A stretch of DNA of 64,000 bases from Bifidobacterium eulemuris (GTDB lineage Bacteria > Actinomycetota > Actinomycetes > Actinomycetales > Bifidobacteriaceae): contig NZ_CP062938.1 in assembly GCF_014898155.1 (NCBI RefSeq), forward strand, positions 1-64,000, in the 5' to 3' direction. The notes beneath the pieces were generated by a model. The model did no database searches. It was given only the letters and a program-made list of their open reading frames with translations, and was not told the origin of the DNA. Both the position numbers and the translations under genes were made by a program. Below, in pieces: positions 52,291 through 60,915 of the stretch; position 1 is the stretch's first letter; each line of letters opens with the position of its first letter.

Positions 52291-54621
52291 ATGACCGAGG
52301 AGACTGAGGAGCAGTATGCCGCCCGCATGCTGGGTTGCGAGATCAGCGCCGATCCGCTCAATCCGCTTGATCCCATCCTGAAGGTGTGCCAGGCGCACCA
52401 TCCCGACGAGGATATGTCGGTGCTTGAACGCGCCTACCGCCGCGCCGTCATCCAGCATTCGCCCCAGCGCCGCAAATCCGGAGAGCCGTACATCATCCAT
52501 CCTCTGGCCGTCTCGCAGATCCTCGCGGATCTGGGCATGGGGCCGATCGTCGTGGCGGCGGGCCTGCTGCACGACACGGTGGAGGACACCGATTACACGT
52601 TGGAGGAATGCCGCGCGGAGTTCGGCGACACCATCACCGGTCTGGTCGACGGCGTCACCAAGCTGTCCAAAATGGAATACGGCGATTCCGCCCAGGCGGA
52701 GACCATCCGCAAAATGGTGGTGGCGATGAGCCGCGACGTGCGCGTGCTCGTCGTCAAACTCGCCGACCGCGTGCACAACGCGCGCACCTGGCGCTACGTG
52801 AAAACCTCCAGCGCGCAGAAGAAGGCGCGCGAAACGCTCGACGTGTACGCCCCCCTGGCCAACAGGCTCGGTATGAACGCCATCAAAACCGAGCTGGAGG
52901 AGCTGAGCTTCAAAGTCCTCTATCCGAAGATCTACAACGAGATCGTGGTGCTGGTGGCGCGTCGTGCCGGCCAGCGGGACGTGTATCTCAAGCAGATCCT
53001 GGCCGAGATCAACGAGGATCTCGACGAGCAGCATATCAGCGGATACGTGACCGGCCGTCCGAAGGACTACTTCTCGATCTACCAGAAGATGATCGTGCGC
53101 GGCCATGATTTCTCCAACATCTACGATCTGGTCGGCGTGCGCATCATCGTCGACACGATCCAGGACTGCTATGCGGCGTTGGGTGCCGTGCACGCGCGGT
53201 GGAATCCGGTTCCGGGCCGGTTCAAGGACTACATCGCCATGCCGAAGCTCAACATGTACCAGTCGCTGCACACGACGGTGGTGGGGCCGGGCGGCAAGCC
53301 GGTCGAAATCCAGATCCGTACATGGGACATGCATCGCCGCGCCGAATTCGGCATCGCCGCGCACTGGAAGTACAAGGAGAACGGCCAGGCCGGACGCGCG
53401 CTCAGCTCGCCGGACAAGGCCGACCGCCAACGCGAGAACGTCGAAACGCAGGAATTGAGCGAGGCCGACAATCTCAAGTGGATCCAGCAGCTCGCCGATT
53501 GGACGTCGGAGACTCCGGACTCCAACGAGTTCCTCGGTTCGCTGAAAGAGGATCTCGGCGCGGCCGAGGTCTACGTGTTCACGCCGAAAGGCAAAATCGT
53601 CTCGCTGCCGGCCGACGCCACGCCGGTCGATTTCGCCTACTCCGTACATACGGAGGTCGGCCACCGCACCATGGGCGCGCGCGTCAACGGCCGTCTGGTG
53701 CCGCTTGACACCAAGCTGGAGAACGGCGATACCGTCGAGGTGCTCACCTCCAAGTCCGATGCGGCAGGACCCTCGCGCGACTGGCTGAGCTTCGTGAAAA
53801 GCCCGAAGGCCCGCAACAAGATCCGCCAGTGGTTCAGCAAGGAACGCCGATCCGAGGCGATCGAGGAGGGACGCGACGAGCTGGTGCGCGCCATGCGCAA
53901 ACGCAACCTGCCGATCAACACGCTGCTGACCGCCGAAGCGCTGGTCGGCATCGCCGACGATCTCAATTTCGCCAACGCCGACGCGGTATTCGCCGCCATC
54001 GGCGAGGGGCAGATCTCCACACAGAATGTGATCTCCCACCTCATCAAGGACGCGGGCGCCGACGAGGTGAACGAGGAGGTGGAGCAGGAGGCCCTGCCAT
54101 TGAAGCCGGTGGAACGCCGGTCCACCACCAGTTCCACAGGCGTGTCCGTCAAAGGCGTGGGCGATGTGTGGGTTAAACTCGCGCGCTGCTGCATGCCGGT
54201 TCCGGGTGATCAGATCATCGGCTTCATCACTCGCAACCAGGGCGTGTCCGTGCACCGCGCCGACTGCCAGAACATGATCGATCTGCAGGAACGCCAGCCG
54301 GAGCGTGTGATCGAGGTGGAATGGACCAGCACCAAGGGTGTGTTCATGGTCAAAATCCAGATCGAGGCCTTGGATCGCCGCAATCTGCTGAGCGACGTGA
54401 CCCGCGTGCTGGCCGACCACGGAGTGAACATCATCTCGGGATCGATCTCCACGGGGTCGGACCGTGTGGCCATCAGCCAGTTCAGTTTCGAAATGGCCGA
54501 TCCTCAGCATCTCAACACGGTGCTGGCCGCCGTGCGCAAGATCGAAGGCGTGTTCGACGTGTATCGCATCACCGGAGCCAAGGACTCCGCCGAGCCTCGG
54601 CTGCGTAAGATGAAGAGCTGA
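52291..54621 (+). CDS. relA: Bifunctional (p)ppGpp synthetase/hydrolase
   Basis: RSH-family stringent-response enzyme of 776 residues. The HD hydrolase domain is intact: YIIHPLAVSQILADL, GLLHDTVEDTDYT (HD-x-x-x-ED) and LADRVHNART. The synthetase domain has GRPKDYFSIYQKM, YDLVGVRIIVDT and YQSLHTTVVGPGGKPVEIQI. The TGS domain begins VYVFTPKGKIVSLPADATPV, and the ACT domain closes the protein (RRNLLSDVTRVLADHGVNI). It can therefore both make and degrade the alarmone. The ATG at 52291 with GGGAGGT upstream is preferred over the GTG at 52282. Gene order dut-relA is usual in bifidobacteria as far as I know. Confidence 0.96.
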   Translation: MTEETEEQYAARMLGCEISADPLNPLDPILKVCQAHHPDEDMSVLERAYRRAVIQHSPQRRKSGEPYIIHPLAVSQILADLGMGPIVVAAGLLHDTVEDTDYTLEECRAEFGDTITGLVDGVTKLSKMEYGDSAQAETIRKMVVAMSRDVRVLVVKLADRVHNARTWRYVKTSSAQKKARETLDVYAPLANRLGMNAIKTELEELSFKVLYPKIYNEIVVLVARRAGQRDVYLKQILAEINEDLDEQHISGYVTGRPKDYFSIYQKMIVRGHDFSNIYDLVGVRIIVDTIQDCYAALGAVHARWNPVPGRFKDYIAMPKLNMYQSLHTTVVGPGGKPVEIQIRTWDMHRRAEFGIAAHWKYKENGQAGRALSSPDKADRQRENVETQELSEADNLKWIQQLADWTSETPDSNEFLGSLKEDLGAAEVYVFTPKGKIVSLPADATPVDFAYSVHTEVGHRTMGARVNGRLVPLDTKLENGDTVEVLTSKSDAAGPSRDWLSFVKSPKARNKIRQWFSKERRSEAIEEGRDELVRAMRKRNLPINTLLTAEALVGIADDLNFANADAVFAAIGEGQISTQNVISHLIKDAGADEVNEEVEQEALPLKPVERRSTTSSTGVSVKGVGDVWVKLARCCMPVPGDQIIGFITRNQGVSVHRADCQNMIDLQERQPERVIEVEWTSTKGVFMVKIQIEALDRRNLLSDVTRVLADHGVNIISGSISTGSDRVAISQFSFEMADPQHLNTVLAAVRKIEGVFDVYRITGAKDSAEPRLRKMKS

Positions 54622-54752
54622 CGGCGCACGGACTCCATACCCGAGGCGCGCCGTGCGACCCTAAAACGCGACCGAAACGAACATTCGGGGTGCTGTTTCG
54701 CTGAGATTCCGCCAAACCCGTGCTGTGCGGGCGTGTGCGGAACTGTAACGAA

Positions 54753-54793
54753 AAGTCGCACGGATGGGCAGTCCGAATGTCTTTGTGCGACTT
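54753..54793 (+). promoter_or_regulatory. Leader hairpin before the ABC protein gene
   Basis: AAGTCGCAC (54753-54761) and GTGCGACTT (54785-54793) are perfect 9-bp complements with a 23-nt loop. Located about 65 bp before the start, not followed by Ts; it may be a regulatory leader element or the end of the relA unit. Confidence 0.4.
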
Positions 54794-54859
54794 CGCCTCC
54801 GGCGAAGAGCGGGTGGGGGCCCATTTGGTATCCTCTCCCATAGGCCCAAGGAGGAATTC

Positions 54860-57622
54860 GTGCTGCAAATCAAGTCCATTTCCAAACAATACCGTGTCGG
54901 CGATTTCACGCAGAAGGCTCTGGACGGCGTCAGCCTGAACCTGCGCGACAACGAGTTCGTGGCCATCCTCGGCCCCTCCGGCTCCGGCAAAACCACGTTG
55001 CTCAACATCATCGGCGGTCTCGACCGCTACGATGACGGCGACCTCGTGATCAATGGCATCTCCACCAAGCAGTACAAGGACCGCGACTGGGACTCCTACC
55101 GCAACCACACGATCGGTTTCGTGTTCCAAAGCTACAACCTCATCCCGCACCAGACCATCCTGTCGAATGTTGAGCTCGCGCTGACCATCTCCGGCGTCTC
55201 GAAGTCGCAGCGACGACACCGCGCCCGCCGTGCGCTCAAACAGGTCGGCCTTGGCGAGCATATCAACAAGAAACCCAACCAACTTTCCGGCGGGCAGATG
55301 CAGCGCGTGGCCATCGCCCGCGCCCTGGTCAACAATCCCGACATCGTGCTGGCCGACGAGCCGACCGGCGCGCTCGACTCGGACACCTCCGTGCAGATCA
55401 TGAACCTGCTCAAAGAGGTGGCCAAGGATCGTCTCGTCGTCATGGTCACGCACAATCCCGAACTCGCGCAGCAGTACGCCACGCGCATCGTGGAGCTGCG
55501 CGACGGGTCGATCCGCAGCGACTCCGACCCGTTCGAGGTGACGGGCCAGCAGTCGGGCGAGCCGGTGCACCGCACCATGGGCAAGGCCGCGATGGGCTTC
55601 ACTACGGCCCTGTCGCTGAGCCTGAACAATCTCGGCACCAAAAAGGCGCGCACCTTCCTCACGTCCTTCGCCGGATCCATCGGCATCATCGGCATCGCGC
55701 TCATCATGTCCGTCTCGAACGGCGTGAACACCTACATCGACGACATCCAACGCGAGACGATGACCTCGTACCCCATCACCATCGAGGAACAGTCCATCGA
55801 CCTAAGCAGTCTGATGAGCCAAAGCGCTACGGCGGGCGGCGGTGAGGAAGGGGCCGACCACGCCAACGACGGCATCTATCCGGACGATTCCAGCATCCAG
55901 CGGGCCTCCACGCTCACCACCTCCATCAGCGAGAACAATCTGACCGCGTTCAAGGAATACCTCGACGATCCCGACAGCGAAATCCACCAATACGTGGGCG
56001 GCAACGGCATCCAATACTCATATGACGTGAAATTCTCCGCATACACGCACGATCCCGACGGCACTTTGGTCAATACGGACGGCGTGACCGTGGGGGAGAG
56101 CGCCTCGAATGACTCGATGGCCGCGCAGATGGCCACCAGCACCCCCTACTCGTCGTCGACGAGCTCCATGTCGATGCTCACCGGAGAAACGGATGAGAAC
56201 GCCGCACCCAGCTCGTTCAGCGAGATCATGCCCGGCGCGGACGAGGAGACGCTGATCAGTCAGGTCGTCACCGACAACTACGAGGTGGTCGACGGCGCAT
56301 GGCCAACCGGCGCGGACGAGGTGGTGCTTGTGCTCAACGAGCGTAACGAGATCCCGCTGACCACCCTCTACGAGCTCGGTCTGCTGCCGGCCAGCGACTA
56401 TCAGACGATGATGGACCAGCTCAACGCCGACGAGGAGGTCGAGACCACCACCGACAAACTCGACTATGCGACCGCGCTCGACCAGACGATTACGCTGATT
56501 CCCGCATGCGACCAGTACGTCAAGGACGATTCCGGCCACTGGCGCTACATCGGCGACGACGCGGATGAGATCACGCAGCTCGTCGACTCCGGCACCGGCA
56601 CCTCGCTGAGGATCGTCGGCGTGGTCAAACCCGTCGAGGACGCGCAGACCACGCTGCTCAGCCCCGGCATCGGCTACACGCGGGCGCTGACCGACGATCT
56701 CATCGACCACACCGACTCCAGCGCCATCGTCACCGAACAGCAGGCCGACCCCGACCACAGCGTGCTCAACGGATTGGAGTTCTCCCCGGCCGACGACGCC
56801 GCCAAAGCCCAGGATGCGCGCACCTACGTGGCTTCGCTGGATGTGAGCGACAAGGCGAGCATGGCCCGCAGCATCATGGGCTCGTCCATGGACTCCGCGC
56901 AGTTGGCCGCGATGAGCGAACAGCAGATCGCCGACAGCTTCGACCAATATCTGGCCACCGCCGGCGATGACGTGCTTGTGACGATCTACGACCGTTACAT
57001 CTCCACCGGCACCTACGACGACAACCTCGCCGCGTTCGGCGTGGTCAGTCGCGACGCTCCCAGCGCCATCAACATCTACACCGACAGCTTCGAAGCTAAA
57101 GACGGCATCTCCCAGGCCATCGAGAACTACAACGCCTCGGCCGACGAGAACGACAAGATCACCTACACCGATTACGTGGGCCTGCTGATGAGCTCGGTGA
57201 CCACCATCGTCAACGTCATCTCCTACGTGCTCATCGCGTTCGTGTCGGTGTCGCTGGTCGTCTCGTCGATCATGATCGGCATCATCACCTACATCTCCGT
57301 GCTGGAACGCACCAAGGAGATCGGCATCCTTCGCGCCATGGGCGCCTCGAAGCACAACGTCTCGCAGGTGTTCAACGCGGAGACGGGCATCATCGGCCTA
57401 TGCTCCGGCCTGCTCGGCGTGGGGCTGACCGTGCTGCTGAATTTCCCCATCAACTCGATTCTGCACTACTTCATGGAGACGGATGAGGTGAACGCCGCGC
57501 TCAGTCCGGTCGCCGGCGTGGTGCTGGTGGTGTTGAGCGTGGTGCTCACCCTGATCGGCGGCATCATCCCCTCGCGCAAGGCCGCCAAGCAAGATCCCGC
57601 CACCGCGCTACGCACCGAGTAG
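54860..57622 (+). CDS. MacB-like ABC transporter, ATPase fused to FtsX permease
   Basis: A 920-residue one-chain ABC protein. The ATPase fills residues ~1-220: [13 protein letters not shown] (Walker A), [15 protein letters not shown] (signature), [14 protein letters not shown] (Walker B). The first membrane segment follows at [20 protein letters not shown] (~270). A long outside region of some 500 residues, rich in Asp and Ser, comes next, then three more membrane segments with FtsX/MacB character ([20 protein letters not shown]). Such fusions act in export or in mechanical signalling rather than import. The GTG at 54860 follows AAGGAGG. The gene converges on the LysR gene and overlaps its end by 15 bases. 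Confidence 0.92.
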   Translation: MLQIKSISKQYRVGDFTQKALDGVSLNLRDNEFVAILGPSGSGKTTLLNIIGGLDRYDDGDLVINGISTKQYKDRDWDSYRNHTIGFVFQSYNLIPHQTILSNVELALTISGVSKSQRRHRARRALKQVGLGEHINKKPNQLSGGQMQRVAIARALVNNPDIVLADEPTGALDSDTSVQIMNLLKEVAKDRLVVMVTHNPELAQQYATRIVELRDGSIRSDSDPFEVTGQQSGEPVHRTMGKAAMGFTTALSLSLNNLGTKKARTFLTSFAGSIGIIGIALIMSVSNGVNTYIDDIQRETMTSYPITIEEQSIDLSSLMSQSATAGGGEEGADHANDGIYPDDSSIQRASTLTTSISENNLTAFKEYLDDPDSEIHQYVGGNGIQYSYDVKFSAYTHDPDGTLVNTDGVTVGESASNDSMAAQMATSTPYSSSTSSMSMLTGETDENAAPSSFSEIMPGADEETLISQVVTDNYEVVDGAWPTGADEVVLVLNERNEIPLTTLYELGLLPASDYQTMMDQLNADEEVETTTDKLDYATALDQTITLIPACDQYVKDDSGHWRYIGDDADEITQLVDSGTGTSLRIVGVVKPVEDAQTTLLSPGIGYTRALTDDLIDHTDSSAIVTEQQADPDHSVLNGLEFSPADDAAKAQDARTYVASLDVSDKASMARSIMGSSMDSAQLAAMSEQQIADSFDQYLATAGDDVLVTIYDRYISTGTYDDNLAAFGVVSRDAPSAINIYTDSFEAKDGISQAIENYNASADENDKITYTDYVGLLMSSVTTIVNVISYVLIAFVSVSLVVSSIMIGIITYISVLERTKEIGILRAMGASKHNVSQVFNAETGIIGLCSGLLGVGLTVLLNFPINSILHYFMETDEVNAALSPVAGVVLVVLSVVLTLIGGIIPSRKAAKQDPATALRTE

Positions 57623-58492
57623 ACGTTCGCGCGCGGACTCAAGGAACGCTGCGGCCGCGCGCGAGAGACGACGGTTGGTTTTCCACACCAGACTGAGCTT
57701 GGCCTCCAGTCGCGGCGCGAGTGGACGGAACGTCAGGTCGCTGTCTCCGCTGATGTTGATGATGCGGTCGAGCGTGAGCGCGTAGCCCAACCCCTCCGAC
57801 ACCATCAGCGCGGCGTTGTTCAGCAGATTGTATGTGCCGACGATAGTGAGATCCTGCTCGCCGGTGATACCCCACGCTCCGAATTCGCGGTCGAAGCGCG
57901 TCTGCCGCGATACGAGCAGCGGCATGGTTTTCAGATCGTCGGCGGTGATGTCGTGACGTGCCGCCATCGGATCATCGCGGCGCATGAGCACGCCCCATAC
58001 GTCGGCGGCGGGAAAATCCACGCAGGCGAACTTGGTCGTGTCCCACGGCTCGAACAATACGGCGAAATCCAGCAGTCCCGCATCGAGTTGCGCGACGACG
58101 TCCGCGGCATCGCCGCTGTACATGTGGAAACGCACACGAGGATACCTGTCGCGGGTGTCTTTCGCGGCCTGCGCGAGCAGACGCATCGCATCGGTTTCTC
58201 CTGCGCCGATGAACACCGGACCGCCGACCGGCTCGTCCATTTCGGTCAGTTCGGTTTTGGTGCGGTCGGTCAGTTCGATGATCTCCTGTGCACGGTCGCG
58301 CAATAGCTCGCCTTCCGGGGTGAGGGTGATGGTGCGGCTGCCGCGGATGAACAGCTGCTTGCCGAGTTCCTCCTCGAGCTCGCGCAGTTGGCGGGAGAGC
58401 GTGGGTTGGGAGATCATGAGGATGTCGGCCGCGCCGGTGATGCTTTCCTCTTCGACGACGGCGAGGAAATACCGCAGAACTCGCAGATTCAT
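57608..58492 (-). CDS. LysR-family transcriptional regulator
   Basis: LysR-type regulator of 294 residues. The winged HTH reads MNLRVLRYFLAVVEEESITG and ADILMISQPTLSRQLRELEE. The co-inducer domain starts near residue 90 (GPVFIGAGETDAMRLLAQAA). The start at 58492 follows GGAAGG. It lies 31 bases after the histidine kinase gene in the same direction, so it may belong to the same transcript. Its last 15 bases overlap the end of the convergent ABC gene. Target and inducer are unknown. Confidence 0.93.
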   Translation of the reverse strand: MNLRVLRYFLAVVEEESITGAADILMISQPTLSRQLRELEEELGKQLFIRGSRTITLTPEGELLRDRAQEIIELTDRTKTELTEMDEPVGGPVFIGAGETDAMRLLAQAAKDTRDRYPRVRFHMYSGDAADVVAQLDAGLLDFAVLFEPWDTTKFACVDFPAADVWGVLMRRDDPMAARHDITADDLKTMPLLVSRQTRFDREFGAWGITGEQDLTIVGTYNLLNNAALMVSEGLGYALTLDRIINISGDSDLTFRPLAPRLEAKLSLVWKTNRRLSRAAAAFLESARERLLGA

Positions 58493-58523
58493 GAGTGGCC
58501 TTCCGGAAGTATGGTCGGTTCGA

Positions 58524-59924
58524 TTATAGAAGTGTGGGAATGGGGATGAGGATGTTGAGGGAGAAGACGTGGTCGGCGGTGGCGATGTCGAGCTGGCCTT
58601 GGTATTTCGCCACTTGTCGGGCGATGGAGCGCATGCCGAAGCCATGGAAGCGTTTGTCGCCCTTGGAGGTTTGCGGCAGGCCGTCCGCCATGCGCACCTC
58701 GCCGGTGTAGTAGTTCTCCTCGCTTATGCGCAGCATACGGCCGTTGGCTCGCAGGTCGAAGGTGATCTGCCGGTCGGTGGCGTCCGGCAGCAGTGTCACC
58801 GCCTCGATCGCGTTGTCGAGGATATTGCCGAACAGCGCGTACACGTCGGAGCGGTCCATGAAGCCGAGCTGTTTGCCATCTGCCATGGCGGTCAGGGTGA
58901 TGCCATGCTGCGCGCAGTACAGGCTTTTCTCCGTCAGCAGCGTATCCAACGCGTCGTTGCCGGTATGGAAGATCGAATCGTACACGCGGATCGAACGCTC
59001 CATCCGCTCCAACGCCTCGGTGGGAATGCTTGGCACGGGGGAGTCGCCGGGCTGCGACTCCTGCGCGCGCTGCAGTTCCTGCGCCGTTTTGCGCAGCGAC
59101 GCGAGATCCTTGCGCACATCATGGAATTTGGTGTTCACCAATTCGATGTTCTCGCGGCTCATCTCATACTGCTGTTCCTTGAGCCGGTTGATCTGTTGAA
59201 TCACCGCCAGATCATTGGCCAGTCGGTCGTTGTTCGACACGGCGAGCAGCAGCGCGAACGCGAGTACGCTGCACACCAGGTCATATATGTAGCAAATGAT
59301 CTGAGGAACGAATCCCATCCATTCGCCATCGACGAGCTCCTCCACCGCCTGATTGAACACAATCACCAACGCCAACACGCCAAGACTCATCAGCACGCGG
59401 GCTTTCGTATCGCGGATCTTCTCCTCGTCCACAGCGAAATCACGGGCCACCAGCAACCAAATCAGCCAGTAGACGACGGCGAACACCACCAGATGCAAAG
59501 GAAGCAGCCGCATATCGTAGACATACAGCTGCGATCCCGCGATGGAGCGCAGAAGCGCCACGCATGCGAACGCGATATGCTGAGCGCAATAGCCCACGGC
59601 GACGATAACCAACGATTCCATCCACGACACGGAGCAGATCCAACGCAGCAATATGACGAGCAACGCCGCGCAGCAGGCGAAAAACGTGACGCTTGAGAGA
59701 AACCGTATGACGGGAATGAACGTTCCGTTGCCCCACGGCTCCGTCCATACCGAAGGCCATATCATGCGCGTGCCGGCCGCCGCCACGCTGAAGGCCACCA
59801 TCACGCATGCGCCGGCGGCTGCGCGGACGGGACGATGCCAGTCCAATCGCGTTGCGAACAGCAGCACGCCGACTACGAACTCCACCAGAAACGGCATAAA
59901 GAACAGCAACTGCATGACGGCCAC
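58524..59924 (-). CDS. GHKL sensor histidine kinase (AgrC-like)
   Basis: Membrane sensor kinase of 466 residues. The first ~230 residues hold six or seven membrane segments with almost no outside loop (LLFFMPFLVEFVVGVLLFAT, then FLSSVTFFACCAALLVILLR). A coiled-coil link (RLKEQQYEMSRENIELVNTK) leads to the phospho-acceptor His in FHDVRKDLASLR. The ATPase has the N box GNILDNAIEAV and G box HGFGMRSI, of the GHKL class found with LytTR regulators. The GTG at 59924 directly follows the response-regulator stop; an ATG at 59915 is possible. The signal is unknown; no peptide gene of AgrD type was seen. Confidence 0.93.
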   Translation of the reverse strand: MAVMQLLFFMPFLVEFVVGVLLFATRLDWHRPVRAAAGACVMVAFSVAAAGTRMIWPSVWTEPWGNGTFIPVIRFLSSVTFFACCAALLVILLRWICSVSWMESLVIVAVGYCAQHIAFACVALLRSIAGSQLYVYDMRLLPLHLVVFAVVYWLIWLLVARDFAVDEEKIRDTKARVLMSLGVLALVIVFNQAVEELVDGEWMGFVPQIICYIYDLVCSVLAFALLLAVSNNDRLANDLAVIQQINRLKEQQYEMSRENIELVNTKFHDVRKDLASLRKTAQELQRAQESQPGDSPVPSIPTEALERMERSIRVYDSIFHTGNDALDTLLTEKSLYCAQHGITLTAMADGKQLGFMDRSDVYALFGNILDNAIEAVTLLPDATDRQITFDLRANGRMLRISEENYYTGEVRMADGLPQTSKGDKRFHGFGMRSIARQVAKYQGQLDIATADHVFSLNILIPIPTLL

Positions 59925-60656
59925 CTATGCCCGCCTGTAGTAGGCGTTCAACGCCTGCATCAACGGTTTCTTGCGGGAGCGGGAGACGGGGACGCGCTCG
60001 CCGTCCACAACCACGGTATCGCCCTCGAAGGCTTCCACCCAAGCGAGATTGACCAAGCAGTACCGGCTTGCCGCCACGAAATCATGGCCGTTCAACTGTT
60101 CGGCCGTGGCTTTGAGCGAGCCCCAATCCCGCCATGTGCCTGTGGCGGTGTGGTAGAGCACGTTGTGCCCCGTCACCTCCACATAGCGGATGTCATGCGA
60201 GTCGAGGAAATGCATGTGGTCGTCGGATTTGATGGCGATGGTCGTGCCCTTGCGCGAGCCGATGATGCTTAACGCCTTGCGCATTTTCAGCGCGAAGCCC
60301 GGATATTCCAACGGTTTGACGAGATAGCCGACGGCGTCCACATCGTAGCCGACCGTGGCGTATTGGGCCATTTTGGTGGTGAACACGATCACCGTGCGCG
60401 TATCCCTTTCGCGCAGCAGACGCGCGGTCTCCAAACCGTCGATGCCGGGCATCTCCACATCGAGGAAGATCAGGTCGATGGGGCCGCGGTCGGCGTCGTC
60501 ATAGGAACGCAGCAGCGCGGCGCCATCCTCGAAGCGGGTGATGGCGAGACGGATGTCCTCGTCCGGATGGTCGGCGCAATAACGCCATACCATCGACTCG
60601 GTGATGGCGGCGTCATCGTCGACGTCATCGGTGATCGCTATCGAAATCAATGCCAT
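59925..60656 (-). CDS. LytTR response regulator
   Basis: Response regulator of 243 residues. The receiver domain has the acidic pocket in AITDDVDDDAA, the phospho-acceptor Asp in IDLIFLDVEMPGIDGLE and the Lys in GYLVKPLEY. The LytTR DNA-binding domain fills residues ~135-240 (IRYVEVTGHNVLYH, RYCLVNLAWVEAFEGDTVVV, VSRSRKKPL). It precedes and touches the kinase gene. The ATG at 60656 is chosen over that at 60665 because TAGAAT stands 7 nt before it without any ribosome-binding site, suggesting a leaderless message. It diverges from the GH3 gene. Confidence 0.93.
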   Translation of the reverse strand: MALISIAITDDVDDDAAITESMVWRYCADHPDEDIRLAITRFEDGAALLRSYDDADRGPIDLIFLDVEMPGIDGLETARLLRERDTRTVIVFTTKMAQYATVGYDVDAVGYLVKPLEYPGFALKMRKALSIIGSRKGTTIAIKSDDHMHFLDSHDIRYVEVTGHNVLYHTATGTWRDWGSLKATAEQLNGHDFVAASRYCLVNLAWVEAFEGDTVVVDGERVPVSRSRKKPLMQALNAYYRRA

Positions 60657-60663
60657 AGTAGGC

Positions 60664-60671
60664 ATTCTAGC
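60664..60671 (-). promoter_or_regulatory. -10 box for a probably leaderless response-regulator message
   Basis: On the minus strand TAGAAT is followed by GCCTACT (7 nt) and the ATG at 60656. The hexamer overlaps an upstream in-frame ATG at 60665. The remaining ~240 bases towards the GH3 gene hold no other site I can support. Confidence 0.45.
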
Positions 60672-60915
60672 CGGTGACGGCCGTCGGCCGAGGCCGATAT
60701 GAGACGGCTTATGCGACCACGATGACGGCTCGTGAAAAACCGCGATACGGCATTTCGCACCGTTTTATGGTGAACTCAACACCACGCACAAACCGGACAT
60801 TCGGCTCCATGACAAGGAAAGACGTGGAAGGCCGTGTGATTCAGACTTGTGCCCGGGCATGGCAGCCCGGCGGTGATTCCCAACCATAAGTCCAGTCCCA
60901 CAGAAGGAGAAGAAC

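Noticed and set aside
60674-60889. 71-codon frame before the GH3 gene as a signal peptide gene for the LytTR system
   Set aside because: No ribosome-binding site, no processing motif or hydrophobic segment; it overlaps the response-regulator promoter.
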